From: Paracyclopina nana
Taxonomy: Eukaryota; Arthropoda; Copepoda; Cyclopoida; Cyclopettidae
Length of the DNA: 64,000 bases
Reading direction: 5' to 3'
NCBI GenBank assembly: GCA_019096065.1
Contig: JAGUCH010000001.1
Span: forward strand, 7,998,001 to 8,062,000
The notes under the pieces are model-generated. The model ran no database searches. It was not told the origin of the DNA and was given only the letters and a program-made list of their open reading frames with translations. Each line of letters begins with the position of its first letter. Positions within the stretch are counted from its first letter, which is position 1. Shown here one piece after another: positions 48,891 through 62,200 of the stretch. Position numbers and translations under genes: made by a program.

Positions 48891-50486
48891 ATGGCTGCAG
48901 AAATTCGCGCGGATTCACTTAATAGTCCAGACTCACCGCTTCCAAAAGCCTTAGACGGTAAACCGGATCTGATTAACAAAGTTGAAGGTGGGGCTGAGGA
49001 AGTCCATGGTGCAGTTCTGATTCCTGGACAAGATGGTATCATCAGCATTAGCTCTGACAGGTAAGGTCCAAATTTCGATTTTGCGAATTTCTGCCAAGAT
49101 CGGCTGAGAAAATGCCTCGCTTAATCCATGGTTTTTTTTACTTCCATTTTGTGGGGCAGTTTCCTTTGTGTCTTTTTTAGCAGTTCTAATTTTAACTTCC
49201 TTTCAGATCTGTACGAATATGGCTTCTTCGCGATTCCGGACAATACTGGCCAAGCGTTTGCCACTACATGGGATCTGCTGCTACGGCTTTGCATTACAGC
49301 CATGAGACGAGGCAACTTTTTGTTGGGATGGATAATGGCTCCATCACTGAGTTTAGTGTGGCTGAGGATTTCAACCGAATCGACCACGTCAGGGATTATC
49401 ATGCCCATCAAGGAAGAGTCACTGGCTTGCACATGACGAAGAGTCAGTGGCTCTTGAGCGTTGCAAGGGACCGTTACTTTCAGTACCATAACACCAAAAA
49501 TGGTCAGCGCTTTGGAGGCTATTTGTGCTCTGCCTGGTGTACGGCCTTGTCTTTTGACGAGGGAGCCAAATACGCCTTCATTGGGGATTATTCAGGACAA
49601 ATCACGGTTTGCCAGCTTTCCGAAAGCGGCTTGAAACTCATTAATGTTCTCAAGGGTCACAATGGGAGCATCCAAACCCTCTTTTGGGATGGTTCTCAAG
49701 GATGGCTGTACTCGGGTAAGCTTAATTACTTTTTTGCTGTGAACGTAAATAATCGTTGCTTTAATTTTAGGCAGTTACGATGCAAATGTTTTCGTTTGGG
49801 ATATTGGAGGTCGCAAGGGCACGGTTTATGAGCTCTCTGGTCACCGAAATAAAGTCAACGCGGTACATTATCATCCTGGTACCCGATCACTCATGTCCAC
49901 CGGAGAAGATAGCAATTTGGTGATCTGGAACATGAACCTTCGCCGAGATGAGGTACATATGCTATAAAGTGGTTGTTCCTCTAGTTCTCAAATATTTTTT
50001 ATAGAGTGCGGACTGGGCTGAGTCAGACATTTGCCAACTTTGTAGCAGACCTTTTTATTGGAACTTTAAGGCTATGTACGATCAAAAGCAAATAGGTCTG
50101 AGGCAGCATCATTGCAGGTACTAGGTTATTTAACGTTTCTTTCATTTGAGTGCCTTCAATTTTGTAACTAGGAAATGTGGGAAAGCTGTCTGTGATAGCT
50201 GTTCGACCAAGAAATGCCCATTACCCATTAAGGGTCACGAATTCCCTGTGAGAGTTTGCGAAAATTGTTACATCAACGTCACTGAGGACGAGTGAGTCTA
50301 CGCAATTTTGAGGCTGCTTTTATGATGAAGTGTGTCGGGTTTTTTTTCAGAAAGAAATCGTTGGCCCGGTTTTACGACATGAAGCACTGCGTCCGCTTTA
50401 TGTTTTTCGAAGACGAACGTAAGTTGATGCTTACCATAGGCCCTGATCATATTATCAAAGTTTGGAACATGAAAGGCATAATTTGA
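48891..50486 (+). CDS. WDFY2: WD-repeat and FYVE-domain protein (WDFY2-like)
   Basis: Endosomal adaptor of PI3P-rich early endosomes; WDFY2 family members bind Akt and PKC-zeta (established knowledge). Exons 48891-49060, 49207-49715, 49771-49952, 50005-50117, 50172-50291 and 50351-50486; phases agree and give 409 aa (human WDFY2 about 400). WD blades are seen, for example [67 protein letters not shown] and a final [18 protein letters not shown] zinc finger is inserted before the last blade, with all signature motifs: WAESDIC (WxxD), RQHHCRKCG, and RVCENC. Blade-FYVE-blade order is the hallmark of WDFY1/2. Its 3' end faces the uncoupling-protein gene only 100 bp away. Confidence 0.95.
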
Positions 50487-50586
50487 TTCTTTGCATTTTA
50501 TTGGTTGTCAGAAAAATACATGAATACACTATGTAAAAGCATCATTTTATCTCTGCTATGTGTTTTCTTGGATACCAAGACTTTGT

Positions 50587-51871
50587 CTATTTATAAAAAG
50601 TTAAAACTGATTTTTTGAGCTGCTCGTATGTCAACCAAAGGCAAACATTCCATGCGACGAGGCGAGTGAAGCCTGCGGTGAAACCTTTGTAAAAAGCCAA
50701 AAAGCCCTCATTTTTGGCCGTTTCAATTGCGCATGCCATTGCACCTCGGTATCGTCCCTTTGGACTGTTCATAAATCTGGAAAGATGATACGAGTGATAC
50801 AAAAACGCGCTATACAAATTATTTCGAAAACATGTTTTGTGATAATGCAGGATCCTTGTGCTGCTTTTGAAAGGTCAAAGAATCATTTTCAAAGGTCATG
50901 CTCATGACTTTCATTGTGTAGGATGCGATTTGAGCTCACCTAGTTTTAATTACGTCAACCGGTGAGGCAAGCAGAGTAGCACAAAACCCTGCAGTGACAG
51001 CTGCAGAAAAGTGGCACGGAATGCCATCCTGAAAATGTCCACTAGCTATCAAACCATCCTTAGCTGCATCGTACACAACAGTCTCTCCAACATTGATGAT
51101 GCAATTCCTGGCGATGTTGGGCAAAGTTCCTAAAAATCAACGGCTTTCAGATCATCACATTCGATCCTTGCACTTCCCCCTTTGTCACCTTTGTACAGCC
51201 CCCTTACGCCCTCCTCTTTAAACACCGTAGCGTAAGCATGAACGACTCCGTTGTATCTGGACTTTTCTCCTGGTTTTCGCATTTCAGCTTGCATTCGTAT
51301 TTTCACCACGTCAGTTGGCTGAGCTGACAAAATTGCCAATGTACCAGTTGTGACTCCAGCGGCTATGCGTACGGCGATAATCGACAACTGATTATGAGCT
51401 CCTGTCATCACCATGTATTTCTGCTTGACGCTCTCGTATGCTCCAATTCTTATTGCTGAAAAGGCCATTTGTCTTTGAAGTCCAGGTACAATTCCATTAT
51501 AAAGAGCTCTGAAATTCACATCTGATGCAAGTCATGCATACGTACGTATCGTTATACTAGGATTACTTTGGTCCCTCGTTCCGAGCTATGCCTGTAAGCG
51601 TACCAAATACACCTTTGTATCGTATACCTCCAGTGCCTGCCTCACCTTGCACCTAATATTAATGGATGCTTTCGGGTTTTTTCCATGCGATGAAAAAAGA
51701 AAGTATAAATACCTGCAGTCTGACTTTGACAGTATCCAGAGGGAAGGTGAAAATGTCGGCTATGCAGGCTGCAGTTCCGGCTGTAAGAAGCTGAACACCT
51801 AAACCAGGCACTTTCTTCCTGATTTGCACCTGGACTGGATTTCTGACAACTTCTTGGCTGGCGACAGACAT
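50587..51871 (-). CDS. mitochondrial uncoupling protein-type carrier (SLC25 family)
   Basis: Inner-mitochondrial-membrane transporter of the SLC25 family; UCPs carry protons or small anions (established knowledge). Exons 51871-51713, 51652-51567, 51508-51189, 51129-50940 and 50776-50587; phases agree and give 314 aa (typical UCP about 300-310). Three carrier repeats are seen, with [22 protein letters not shown] and [16 protein letters not shown]-typical blocks are [17 protein letters not shown] after repeat 1 and [25 protein letters not shown] at the C-terminus. It fits the UCP1-3 group better than UCP4/5 by these motifs, though this is by eye. The start is the first in-frame Met of the phase-consistent model. 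It lies tail-to-tail with the WD/FYVE gene. Confidence 0.9.
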
Positions 51872-52702
51872 TATTTTTTATGTATCTCTTGTCCGTGTCT
51901 TCGAGAACCTCACAACTTTCTTTTTGCTTGGTAGCACAATTGTTCATTCCAAATCTGTAGTATTGATGTGTCTACTAGTAAAACTAGATTTTTAATGATT
52001 TCTCAGCTTGAGTGCTCTACGCGAGCCTAGCAAATACGAGGTGACGAATAAAGTCAAGGAGAACTTCGAAAGCCACAGCAACTAGTTGTTGGCCTTCATT
52101 CGTCCTTCTTATTCTGCTAGTGACAGCATTTCTCCCCACAGTGCAGCTTCCTTTGCCCCGAATACTGATTGACCATTCCCATCGCTCCTTTTTTAAGCTT
52201 GAAATTGTAGAAAGGCCAACTCAAGCAGCTTTCCTGTGTGTATTTGAAATAAAAAGCGCAATACAAAAAAAGCGAGACAAAGCACACTAAATAGCACCAT
52301 GAGCATTGGCCTAAAAAGTGGGTTTCCAAACATCAAGTGGGTGTTTTACATGGAAAACTTCCGGCTAGATGACCTCTTTATCCAAATTTAAGAAATATGT
52401 TTTCCGAAGTCAACTCTAAACTCGATTTTTATCATTGGCCTAGTTGCCTACGGGGCAAGGGCAAAAATTCCAATGCTTCTACGTAAGTATATTTCTGCAC
52501 TCAACAACACATGACTACATTCATCCGAAGTGAGATGACGTTTCAGGGAATGTTGGCAAAAACATTCAAAGGAATATTCCAACAGCTAGCTGCGCAGATA
52601 AAGGGTAATTCTTGAAGCTGTAGGAGTGGCTTGAGAAAAAGAATAACGAAGGTTAAAAGTTTGAACAAGTGGAGCTAACAATAGAAGAGATGCTTTTATT
52701 GT
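51872..52702. other. intergenic between UCP and TAF1C-like genes
   Basis: Both flanking genes are on the minus strand, so this holds the UCP promoter and the TAF1C-like 3' end. It includes one possible microprotein frame on the minus strand (52333-52193). Confidence 0.5.
52193..52333 (-). CDS. possible 46-aa membrane microprotein
   Basis: A minus-strand frame of 46 codons begins MFGNPLFRPMLMVLF. Residues about 8-30 form one strongly hydrophobic span, followed by a short tail (GKLLELAFLQFQA). The ATG context is poor and I recognise no family, so this may be chance in AT-rich DNA. An overlapping 70-codon frame in another phase is also open. Confidence 0.2.
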   Translation of the reverse strand: MFGNPLFRPMLMVLFSVLCLAFFVLRFLFQIHTGKLLELAFLQFQA

Positions 52703-55700
52703 TTAAAAACCGGCTTCCTTTTTCCTTTTCGTCTTCTTCTTCTTTGAACTTGTTCGTGAATGAGCGCCGATGAAACTAGACGACTCAAAGGTCTTTTCAG
52801 CCTCTTGAACTATGGCAGTAGAGGCATCTTCCTGGCTCTGCTGAGTAGATGTCATGTTTGATTCTGGATCAAGGTCTTGCAAAAATTGCTCCATCGTGTA
52901 TCCAGCATCTTCCGGCAGCCCTTTGGGTAAATGCTTGGTCCTTTTCCCCTCCCTCATCTTAGCCTTGATACTTTTAAAGTCATCCTCTTCTCCGAATTCA
53001 CTGTCAGTATCAGAAAATTCCGTATCTGTAGTAAAAAAGGAAGGCTTTTCATCATTGAACACTCTGATCACATCATCTCCTTCAATTTCTGCAGGGTTTT
53101 TCAGCTTGGCAGGGAACAAGGCAGGGCAATTTACAAAAGGACTCTTTTCCTTGGGTGTTTTGCCTCTGGGCACAGAATAGCGAGGTTTGTTGCTTTTCCC
53201 TACTTTTGAACGATTTTCGCCCGCAACATTCATAGACCGCTTGAGTTTCCCTATTTTCGGCAGAGCATCTCTTGAATATAATTTGGTCGCCAATGACACT
53301 TTTTGGAATGTCTGTAATCCATTCTCCCACCGTTCCAGCTGCTCTTTGGCATTACGATCTAAAGGCTTGTGTTTCAGCCAATTGAGCTTGTGAGAATCAA
53401 CTGGAAGGCTGATATGCTCTGAAGCTAGCATGTCAAATTCAGAGTTACTAGGTGCTTCGTTAATCACATTCATGCTAGCATCCATGTCACAAAAGGGGTC
53501 ATCGATTAGACCATTTGGAGCGTGAAACCGATCTTCCGAAATAAGGCTTGGATCATGGTTGAGAATAGCTTTGAAAACATCGCCAACAGCATTCACAGCT
53601 ACTAGTTGCAACTCTTTTTCGTCATGGCTTAGAATCGTGGTTAAGCCTGTCCAAGGCACCGAAAGTCTGTTGTACGATGATTCTTTACCAAAAATGTATT
53701 GGTTGCGCAGAAAGCTGGAGCTCGGAATCATGACAGGAAAACCTCTTGAAAGAGGATACACATCAGGCTTCTTTTGGCACGACAAAACTACTTTGGTGTC
53801 GGAATTCAGCCTCTCGGGACAAATGGAGTGACTCCAGTCATTGACTAGTAAATTGACATCGCCATCAGGCCAATAAGATAGAACATACTCATATCTGTGG
53901 AAAATGAGTTTTTTGCACACGGTAGAAAGAAAAAGTTAATTTTGACCTTACTTGGTAGCAGGAAATAATTGGCTCGTGATTCCGCCCGGAACTTTTTCGC
54001 AAATATTCCAGTTGGGATGGTACCATTGCGACATGGCAGTTTTGGGATAACGTTCATCAATAAGTATGGTCTTTTTGTTGGTAGAAACATAGGTCTAATT
54101 GAAAAAAGGAATATCACTTTAGAAAATTGAGAAATGAAATAAGCAGTTCAACTTGATAATAAAAGAAAGTGGCAATCATCCAATGCAAATGTCTGAGCAG
54201 ATTGGAACGGTCGAAATTTTAGTCGTAGTTATATGTTCCGCAATTTTTAAAGAAATTCTTGACTCCACCCAACCAAGAAAATAAGTTCGACCTATGCGAA
54301 TTTTGGAGGGCTCGCTTTGATCTTAGCTCGTCAATATTGCCAGCCACTCTCTCAGAAACTGAGTTGAGCTACAAATAAGTCTAAGTTACTTGAAAAACGG
54401 AATGTTGTGAGGCTGAAGCTCCTCCGCAAATTTCTCCAGAGTCAAACATGAACAGGTTCTCAAGCTTTGATTTTCTGCGAACATCGAAAAGGCACAGAAT
54501 TTTTCGAGACGCTATGCGAGCCCAAAATACAGATGACTCATGATTGTCGACAAGATACCAGCCAAAGCTTTTAGCATTCAATTCAAGTGGAAGGTCCCAT
54601 TCATCTTGGCCCACCTATAAAGATTCATAATACATTTTTTAAAATCTCTTGGTCGCGTTACGAGCTGAAAACGTACGTACTTCATAATTATGCAACCGCA
54701 AACAACCTTGTTCATTCACAGCCAAAATTGAGTCTAAAAATGGCAAAAATGTCACATCACAAAAGCTTGATTTCGATGACAATATTCTCGACTTCATTAG
54801 GCCATTATCATCGACCACAGCAATTCCATCCCGATACCGCATGACAACCAGGTCGTTGTATGTTTTGAATCCATACACTTTGGAGAACTCTGACAAATGA
54901 GGATCACTAAGCCGCTGCAGCTGCTTGATATCATTTTGGCAAATTTTCACGCTCCCTGTATGATCGGAGAATGCAATTTGAGAAGAATTGCACCGCTGTA
55001 TGCAGGATGATGACAATAAATTGAGCTGAGAGAAGGGGCACTTCTCGTATGTTTGGAGAGCTTTTCCCCGCGCTAATTTAGGATCCAGATTAGCAGAAAA
55101 TCCAAACTTGGTCTCAAGCTCTTCTGATTCACTTTCACTCGAATCTTCCTCGCAAGCGAATGTCATATCTTTGACGCTTCTAATACAGGATTCTGCAAAA
55201 AAATCGCTTGAACCCAGTATAAATGATAAAAAACCCAATTGATGTGAACAACTTACTGAGCGTCGCACTCCTGACTGCATTTACTTTTTGTGTCCATACG
55301 CTGAATTGTTGAGATAGAATGAAGGCAGCTCGTTCTGGGTCATCTAAAGTAATAGTATCGCCTGAATGGATATCTTTAATGCAAGGCAAGAAAGGCTGCG
55401 CAATGTTATTGACTGATTTGAGCGGTGGCCTCTCCTGGACGTTTCTGCAGACAATCTCAAATATGAGATCAGCGTCTTCGCAATGAAGTGCGTCCAAATC
55501 AGTGACTAATGTTGGTAGGCCTGGGAACTTGTCCAAGCCTTTGGTGACAATACCAAGCTTCTCAAGAACAGCGTTATCCAGAAAAGTAGCAGTCCTTTTA
55601 AAGGGATTGTAGGTCTTCACTCTTTCCGAACTTTTGGAAGATTTAGGCGATTTCGACTTGGATCTGGTCCGAGCTCCAAATTTTGATTTGGAACTAGACC

Positions 55701-55731
55701 TCGAAGATCTGCTAGATTTCGATCCCGGCAT
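52703..55731 (-). CDS. TAF1C-like RNA polymerase I transcription factor subunit
   Basis: Likely subunit of the SL1/TIF-IB complex that recruits Pol I to rDNA promoters in the nucleolus. Exons 55731-55257, 55192-54681, 54614-54390, 54094-53952 and 53894-52703; phases agree and give 848 aa, close to human TAF1C (869). Seen: a Ser/Arg/Lys-rich N-terminus (GSKSSRSSRSSSKSKFG), then a WD-like propeller region with IAFSDHTGSVKI, VVMRYRDGIAVVDDNG, ILAVNEQGCLRLHNYE and ILIDERYPKTAMSQWYHP. The DERxP..xxxW.H block resembles TAF1C. An acidic Ser-rich segment (DTEFSDTDSEFGEED) precedes the very basic C-terminus (KKKKTKRKKEAGF). Identification rests on length, layout and one motif, so another propeller protein is possible. 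The ATG at 55731 has better context (CACAATGC) than the upstream one at 55752. Confidence 0.6.
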
Positions 55732-56492
55732 TGTGATGTTTTTACACTGCAATAACTCATGTTCTCTTGCGCAATGTTTTGAATAAAAATACAGTGATTG
55801 TTCAATTTATGCGACGATCATTGCTTTCTTAAAGTTGTATACTTTGGTTTAAAATTCTTGTGAAAACAATGAATAACAATTGATAGAATACACAGCTAAA
55901 AGTTGCTATCATACGCGCTAAGTTTTAAAATCGGTCATCAATAGTATAGTTATTAAAAAAAGTTAGAATTGAGCCTAAGAAAAATCGCCAAAATCTATTG
56001 GGTTTCATAACTCAAAAGTGGCCGAATACTATTTTTATGTCATAATGAGCAATAAAAAATAATTTTATTTTCAATAGATAATCACAAAATTTCGCATTTT
56101 CGAAGTGAAATCTTAAATTCATAGGTTATTAAATAACGACTGCACTGAGAAAATCTACTTCTTTGGCCCTTAAAAAATAGACAATGACATCATTTGTTCA
56201 TTTTGTCGGCTGGATTGGCCGGGTCGAGTCGCCGAATGACGCCAAAAATAACAGCTCCCAGATTGACTTTGTACGCCGACAATCCAAAGAATTTGGCGTT
56301 TAATGCAACAAAGAGCGGGTATACCTTTCAAAAGTCTTACCTAACAACAGTACATTCGGGCAGCTGTTGAGGCTACTAACTCAATCTTGGTGCCGAAAAG
56401 GAGTTCATAGAATCTTGAATAACCCAAGTGTTTTTCGTTTTGAGCATTAACCAGCTCTCGTTTGGTGAGTTAACCAGTTCAAAGGAGCAACC
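55732..56492. other. divergent promoter region, TAF1C-like and importin alpha
   Basis: About 760 bp between two divergent genes. The left half is AT-rich. Two candidate splice features near 56,330-56,490 may mark the importin 5' UTR. No gene was seen. Confidence 0.5.
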
Positions 56493-58410
56493 ATGGATAA
56501 ACAGCAGCCAGCCAGCGGTCGCCAACAGCTTTACAAAAACAAAGGCAAAGACCAAGAGGTGAGCAACGTGACGACCACGAGGTCGCCCTGCCGATTTTAA
56601 TCTCCTCCCCATTTTTCTCAGGAAATTCGACGCAGGCGAAACGAAGTGACGGTCGAAATCCGCAAAAACAAGCGGGATGACACGCTGACCAAAAAACGAC
56701 AAATTGATGGCCTTACAGCGGACTCCACGGATGACGAGGACATCCGTGAAAACTTGTCCACGGCCAGCTTGGACACGATTATTGAGAAGGCCCGGAGCAC
56801 CGACCCAGCCACCCAGTTGGCCGCCGTTCAAGCCGCGAGGAAGCTGCTGAGCTCCGACCGCAATCCGCCCATTGACGCCCTCATCAACTCCGGCATTCTG
56901 CCCGTCGTCGTCAAATGCTTGGAGGCCACTGACAACCCGTCTCTGCAATTCGAGGCTGCGTGGGCGCTCACTAACATCGCCTCGGGTACTTCGCAACAGA
57001 CTCAGGCTGTTGTCGAGGCCAATGCCGTGCCGCTGTTTCTCAACCTCCTCAGGTCGCCCCAGCAAAACGTGTGCGAGCAGGCCGTGTGGGCCCTAGGTAC
57101 TCTCCATTCAAATATATTTCAGTTGAACTTCTCATGAGTAAAGTGTGTAGGCAACATCATTGGAGACGGGCCTCATTTGCGGGATTACGTCATAGAACTG
57201 GGGGTGGTCCAGCCCCTTCTCCAGTTCATCAGCCCTGACATCCCCATCACGTTCTTGAGGAACGTGACTTGGGTTGTCGTCAACTTGTGCAGGAACAAGG
57301 ACCCCCCTCCGCCAGTGGGGACCATTCGGGAAATCTTGCCGGCTCTGAACATGCTCATCCATCACACAGACTTGAACGTAAGAGCTTGATTAGAGAAATT
57401 ACCCAGGTCATAGCGTTGAACTTTCAGATTTTGGTGGACACCGTTTGGGCCCTGAGTTACTTGACGGACGGAGGGAACGAACAGATCCAGATGGTGATCG
57501 ACTCAGGTGTGGTGGAGAAGCTGGTTCCGTTGTTGGCCCACAGGGAGGTCAAGGTTCAGACTGCAGCCTTGAGGGCGGTGGGAAACATCGTGACGGGGAC
57601 CGATGAGCAGACTCAAACCGTCTTGAATTGCGGAGCACTCGAGCATTTCGCTGGCCTCCTCAACCATCCGAAGGAAAAAATCATCAAAGTAAGTAGTGGC
57701 TTTTTTCCTCATCGAAGCCATCACGCAAGGCCGCCAATGCCTTTTTGGACCTGATAGTAAATGGCAATTTCGATTTCTAGGAAGCCGTCTGGTTCCTCTC
57801 TAATATCACAGCTGGTAACCAACAGCAAGTTCAGTCCGTGATCGATCACGGACTTGTTCCACTCATAATCCAGCACTTGTCCAGAGGCGAGTTCCAGACG
57901 CAGAAGGAGGCTGCATGGGCCATTTCCAACCTAACGATATCTGGCAACAAAATGCAAGTGTCATACTTGGTGGAGCAGGGCGTGGTTCCACCTTTCTGTC
58001 ATCTCTTGAGCTGCAAAGACACTCAGGTCGTACAAGTGGTCCTTGATGGGATTAACAATGTTCTCAAATTGGCCGGACAGGAGATTGAGGTCGTCACTGG
58101 CCTCATTGAAGAATGTGGTGGCCTCGACAAGATCGAGAGCCTGCAAAACCACGAAAACGTCGAAATCTACAAGCTGGCCTACGAAATCATCGAGCAATAC
58201 TTTTCCGATGAGGTAAAGTCAAGAACAAAAGTAGTCATTTATTTTCCATTTAATGTTCTTTCTTTATTGCAACAGACGGAAGAAGATGCTAATCTGGCCC
58301 CGCAAATGGGAGATGGCGGCTTCCAGTTCAACCCGGCCGCCGCAGGGGGTAGCAACCCCGGGGACAGCATGCAAGGAGGCGGCAGTGGCAGCACTCCTTT
58401 CAACTTCTAA
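56493..58410 (+). CDS. importin subunit alpha (KPNA3/KPNA4 type)
   Basis: Nuclear import adaptor that binds classical NLS cargo and hands it to importin beta. Exons 56493-56558, 56622-57096, 57151-57377, 57428-57688, 57781-58212 and 58276-58410; phases agree and give 531 aa (human KPNA4 521). The N-terminal IBB is basic ([18 protein letters not shown]). Armadillo repeats follow, with the NLS-binding WxxxN ladder seen as [36 protein letters not shown] and WAISNLTIS. The C-terminal [19 protein letters not shown] and the ending FNF are those of the alpha-3 subgroup (KPNA3/4, Drosophila importin-alpha3). The C-terminal tail is Gly-rich. A 229-codon antisense frame over exon 2 is a shadow. Confidence 0.97.
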
Positions 58411-59284
58411 GAGAATTTTAATTCCGCAGCGGAGAAAAGCTATGTTTTACAAGAATGTGAATTTTGTTGCGATGAAGATTCAGTCAGTGATGTGAAAAGC
58501 AAAGACTTGGGTACGAAGAAAACTTTAATAATCTCTGGATGAAGACTTGATGATGCTGTTGTAGTTGAGATGAAATGATGCTGATGATGAACAGGATGAT
58601 GAACATTGTGATGATGACTTGACTCCAGATTTTGTGTACTGATGCTGTGAAGAAATTATGCCAACGAAGAAGAAGAAGAAGATGTGCGCGCGTGGCGTTA
58701 ACTATTGAATTTTACGACGACTTTTTAAAAAGAATCGTGCAAGGTTTTTTCCCCCTCTTTTCTCTCTGGAGCTTTTCTTTTGCAAGTAGTGATGCTTACT
58801 ACTTATGATACTATATCTAATATTCAACTATGCGCGCGCGCATTCCTTTATTTCTGCTAAAAATAATATGAATGAATAAAACCAGCGTAGCCAAAAGTAC
58901 CATAACATTCTGATTTATTCCTACTTGATCATTTCTGAAGCTCCGATATCCAACCGTAATCTTTTGGCCTTTTAGGGGAATTCGTAGCCAATTTAAGGTT
59001 CGTCAGAGTTTCCAGACTATTTTTAATGCTTTGCTCCCAAATTTTGCTCTTACTTCTTTTATATGAGCTGTAGGCTTCATGCAGAATTTCAGGGTTTTGA
59101 TTTTATCAGTCTCCTAAATCACTTTTTTCATTTATTGCTTGTTTTCCTGATGCACAGTTTTAATGAGTGGCGATTTTCTAGTCTCATGTCTGGTAGCCTT
59201 TCACAATAACTTTTGTTGTCGCAAATGTACACAAAAATCTCGCCAAATTGCAGCATCGTCTTGGATTACTAAACCGCAATATCC
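58411..59284. other. importin alpha 3' UTR and PCM1-like promoter
   Basis: Imperfect GAT/GAA trinucleotide-rich sequence (about 58,540-58,685) is followed by an AATAAA at about 58,875, a likely polyadenylation signal for importin alpha. The rest is AT-rich and presumably holds the promoter of the next gene. Confidence 0.6.
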
Positions 59285-62200
59285 ATGTCGCCACCGACCA
59301 ACGGTCGTTTTGTTGCCTCGCCTTCTTCTACCGGAACCGTTCCAAAGTCGAATGCTAGACTGAATGGAGGCCGTGTCCCCTCTGAGCCCTCTCTGGAGCC
59401 GAGTCAAAATTTGGAGCGACTCTTGCGCGAACACCACACCCGGCTGAGTGCTCTTCAGCGTCAACAGCAGCAGCCTCAGTTGCGGCCTCTGTCCGAGGAT
59501 GTAGAATCGAGAATGTTTCGCCTCTACTCAAACCAGTTCCGCAATCCGGACGCTGATGAAGATCAGATGGATTTGACTGACGAAGAAATGCTTGACGTAA
59601 TGCAGTATCAACTAAGCGTGCTCCAACGTCAGCGGCAGTCCGAGACTACGAAGAAAAAACTGTCGATGGACCAGCTAAAAGCGGATAATTCCAAAATGAA
59701 ACAAACATTGTTAAACCAGCAAGATCAAATTCAACAATTGACGCAATCACTTAATCAGTGTTTCCAAGTAAGTTAATGCTTTTCTTTTCAATCTGATGAA
59801 AGCGAACAGGAAGATGCTCTTCGGCCAACGTTGATAATGTAATGCTGAGGCTGGTTTGGGTCATTTTGAGGCATTGCAAATCCTCCAGGTGGGGGGTATG
59901 GATCTTGGGTGTAGGGTGGTGGGTTCATCATTGGCACGAAGGGAGCGGTAGGTGCCATCCCAGGTTGACCTGTGATGGGTATTGTCTGGTCAAAAAGAAG
60001 GCCATTTTTCCCACAATATTCTTGCCTTTTAGGAATGTTCATTTTGATCTCAATGCCAGGCCTAAGGGCGGGCACTACTATTCTATTTCTTCCAGTGTTT
60101 TCGTACATCATGAAATAATCTTGATTCCATTGGAGGTACAATCCAATCGGAAGAGCTGGAAAACATAAAGGGGCTAAATGTTGGAATGATAAATCATCAA
60201 TCTAGATGCTCTTTTGAATATCGTGGTGTTTTTTTAAACAACTCTGGTGCTCGCACCTGTCTCGTGGTTAAATTGCTTGATAAGTTCTTCCAGTCCAGCT
60301 TTTCTTTTTGATGCACAGTACATCATTGCACACACTGGACTGAATGGCAGACAAAAGTGATGAAGCACGCACGGAAACATGGGCATCCCGGTTTTGTGAA
60401 AAATCTCGCCAGCTTCTCTCATAAACTCTCTCACTTGAGAATCGATTCCACAATTGGTCAATTGAGCCGGAAAGAAATTAACTTCTATAAACTTGGGCTA
60501 GGAAAATAAGACGAAATAGAGGAATTGCGTTCCATCACATACAAGTATCTTACTTGGTCTCCCGGGCAGCAGAGAGGGTATCCGCATTGGTTAGAGGTCA
60601 TGTCTAGGTAAAGAGTAGAAAGCACGATTTCGTCCAAGTTAGCCATAATGGTACTAAAAAACTTTAACTGAATTCGGGACGAGAGAACAAATTACGCGAT
60701 TGTAGCTGACGTTTGTGCGTTGCTAGTCAGGTAGTCACGTGGAGATAACAAAGTGTCGCGTACATTGATTCATAGGAAATGCTTTTCGTGTCGCTCGTCC
60801 CCAGTTTTTAGTGCTGTCCTAGTTCGCATTTGCGGTGAATGCGAAATCCAAATTTGAATATGTTGCTTATAGCGAAAGCTTTGCGATTCCGCAGCGCAGG
60901 CTTTGTAAAAGTGACTGCTGACTCGTATTAATTCTCGTGGTTGTCAAGGCCCCTTTAACATTCCATTTTAGTTTCTTCTCTGCCTTTTTAACTTTTGAAT
61001 GCTTGTACGGCAACTTTGTCGTGTATTAAAAAAAGTAGCTTCTAAACGAAAATTACATCTTTTTGTTCAGTTTTCTAAAGACGAGTACTCTAATGCTGAA
61101 CAATGAATCATGACCAATGAAGAAGTAGTTGCTGAATTCGTCGATGCACTCAGCACTCTTCATCCGTTTTTGTGCAATTTTGGATACCTCCCATGATTCA
61201 TGTTGCTGCAGCTGCTATAAAGAATTCTTGTGCTAATGCGGATCCTTATGTTCAAAAGATGCTGGTGTTGTACCTCAAATATTCAAATTTTAGGCATTAT
61301 TGACAATACAAAGAGATGTTGCGACCCTTCAGCAACAATCGTCCAGGCAAGACCAAGACGCCATGTCTCAATTGGATTCGGTCAGTCAAACGCAGAGAGA
61401 TTTTGAAAGTCACGTGGGCTCATGGGACTTTGAGTTCCGTCAACAGCAGCCTCCACAAGTAGCCTCTGCACCTCCCCCTGTGGATCCTTGGAATAGCTTT
61501 TTCACGAATGGCAGGGCCGCGAGCATTGTTTCCGATAGCGCCAACTCTAACTCTGGAGCCCTAAACAATACAGTCCCTCCTGGAATGCGAGCAAATAACT
61601 ATTGGGACAATTTCAGGTTTGCGCTTATATTACAAATATTTTTTGATGATATATTCCATGCCTCCATTTCACCAGGAGCTTTTCTCGACAAAACCGTCTG
61701 GGCTCGGTTGGTACTTCTTCGGGTCTTGTCATGCCTCCTATGGTGGCTCAAGTGACTCCCTCTAGACAAGTACCTCAATTACACTTGCCACATTCCCCTT
61801 TCCGAGCTGAAGATAGCATGATGGATAACGCAGCCATGGTAGAGCCGTACTTTATGGGGTCGCCCTCTAGGCCAAGGCGAAAACAAAAGATCAACAGAGA
61901 GCAAAATGTCTCAAACTCGATTTTGCGATGTAATGGCCGCCCTCTAGAGGCAGCAATGGTTTTACCCATGCCTCAGCAGCAGCAATCTCAGCAAAATGAG
62001 GTCCAAGTTCAACCTATTATGAACACTGTGGTGACTTCCATCAAGAGATCCATTTACAGTCACGTAAACGATCTTATAGCGCGAAATGAGGAGAGGCCTG
62101 AACAATTAGCCAGGCTCTTTCATGACTTGCAAAGCATCAATAATGAGGTGCCAATGGCGAGTAACGTTACGACCACTTCCTCTGAGGACAGCTCTAGGCA

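Noticed and set aside
54110-54380. Open stretch between TAF1C-like exons 3 and 4 as an extra exon
   Set aside because: It meets an in-frame stop and the flanking exons join directly in phase 0, giving a continuous propeller sequence.
56376-57065. 229-codon minus-strand open frame
   Set aside because: It is antisense to importin alpha exon 2 (IBB and armadillo repeats) and crosses an intron; a shadow of GC-rich coding sequence.
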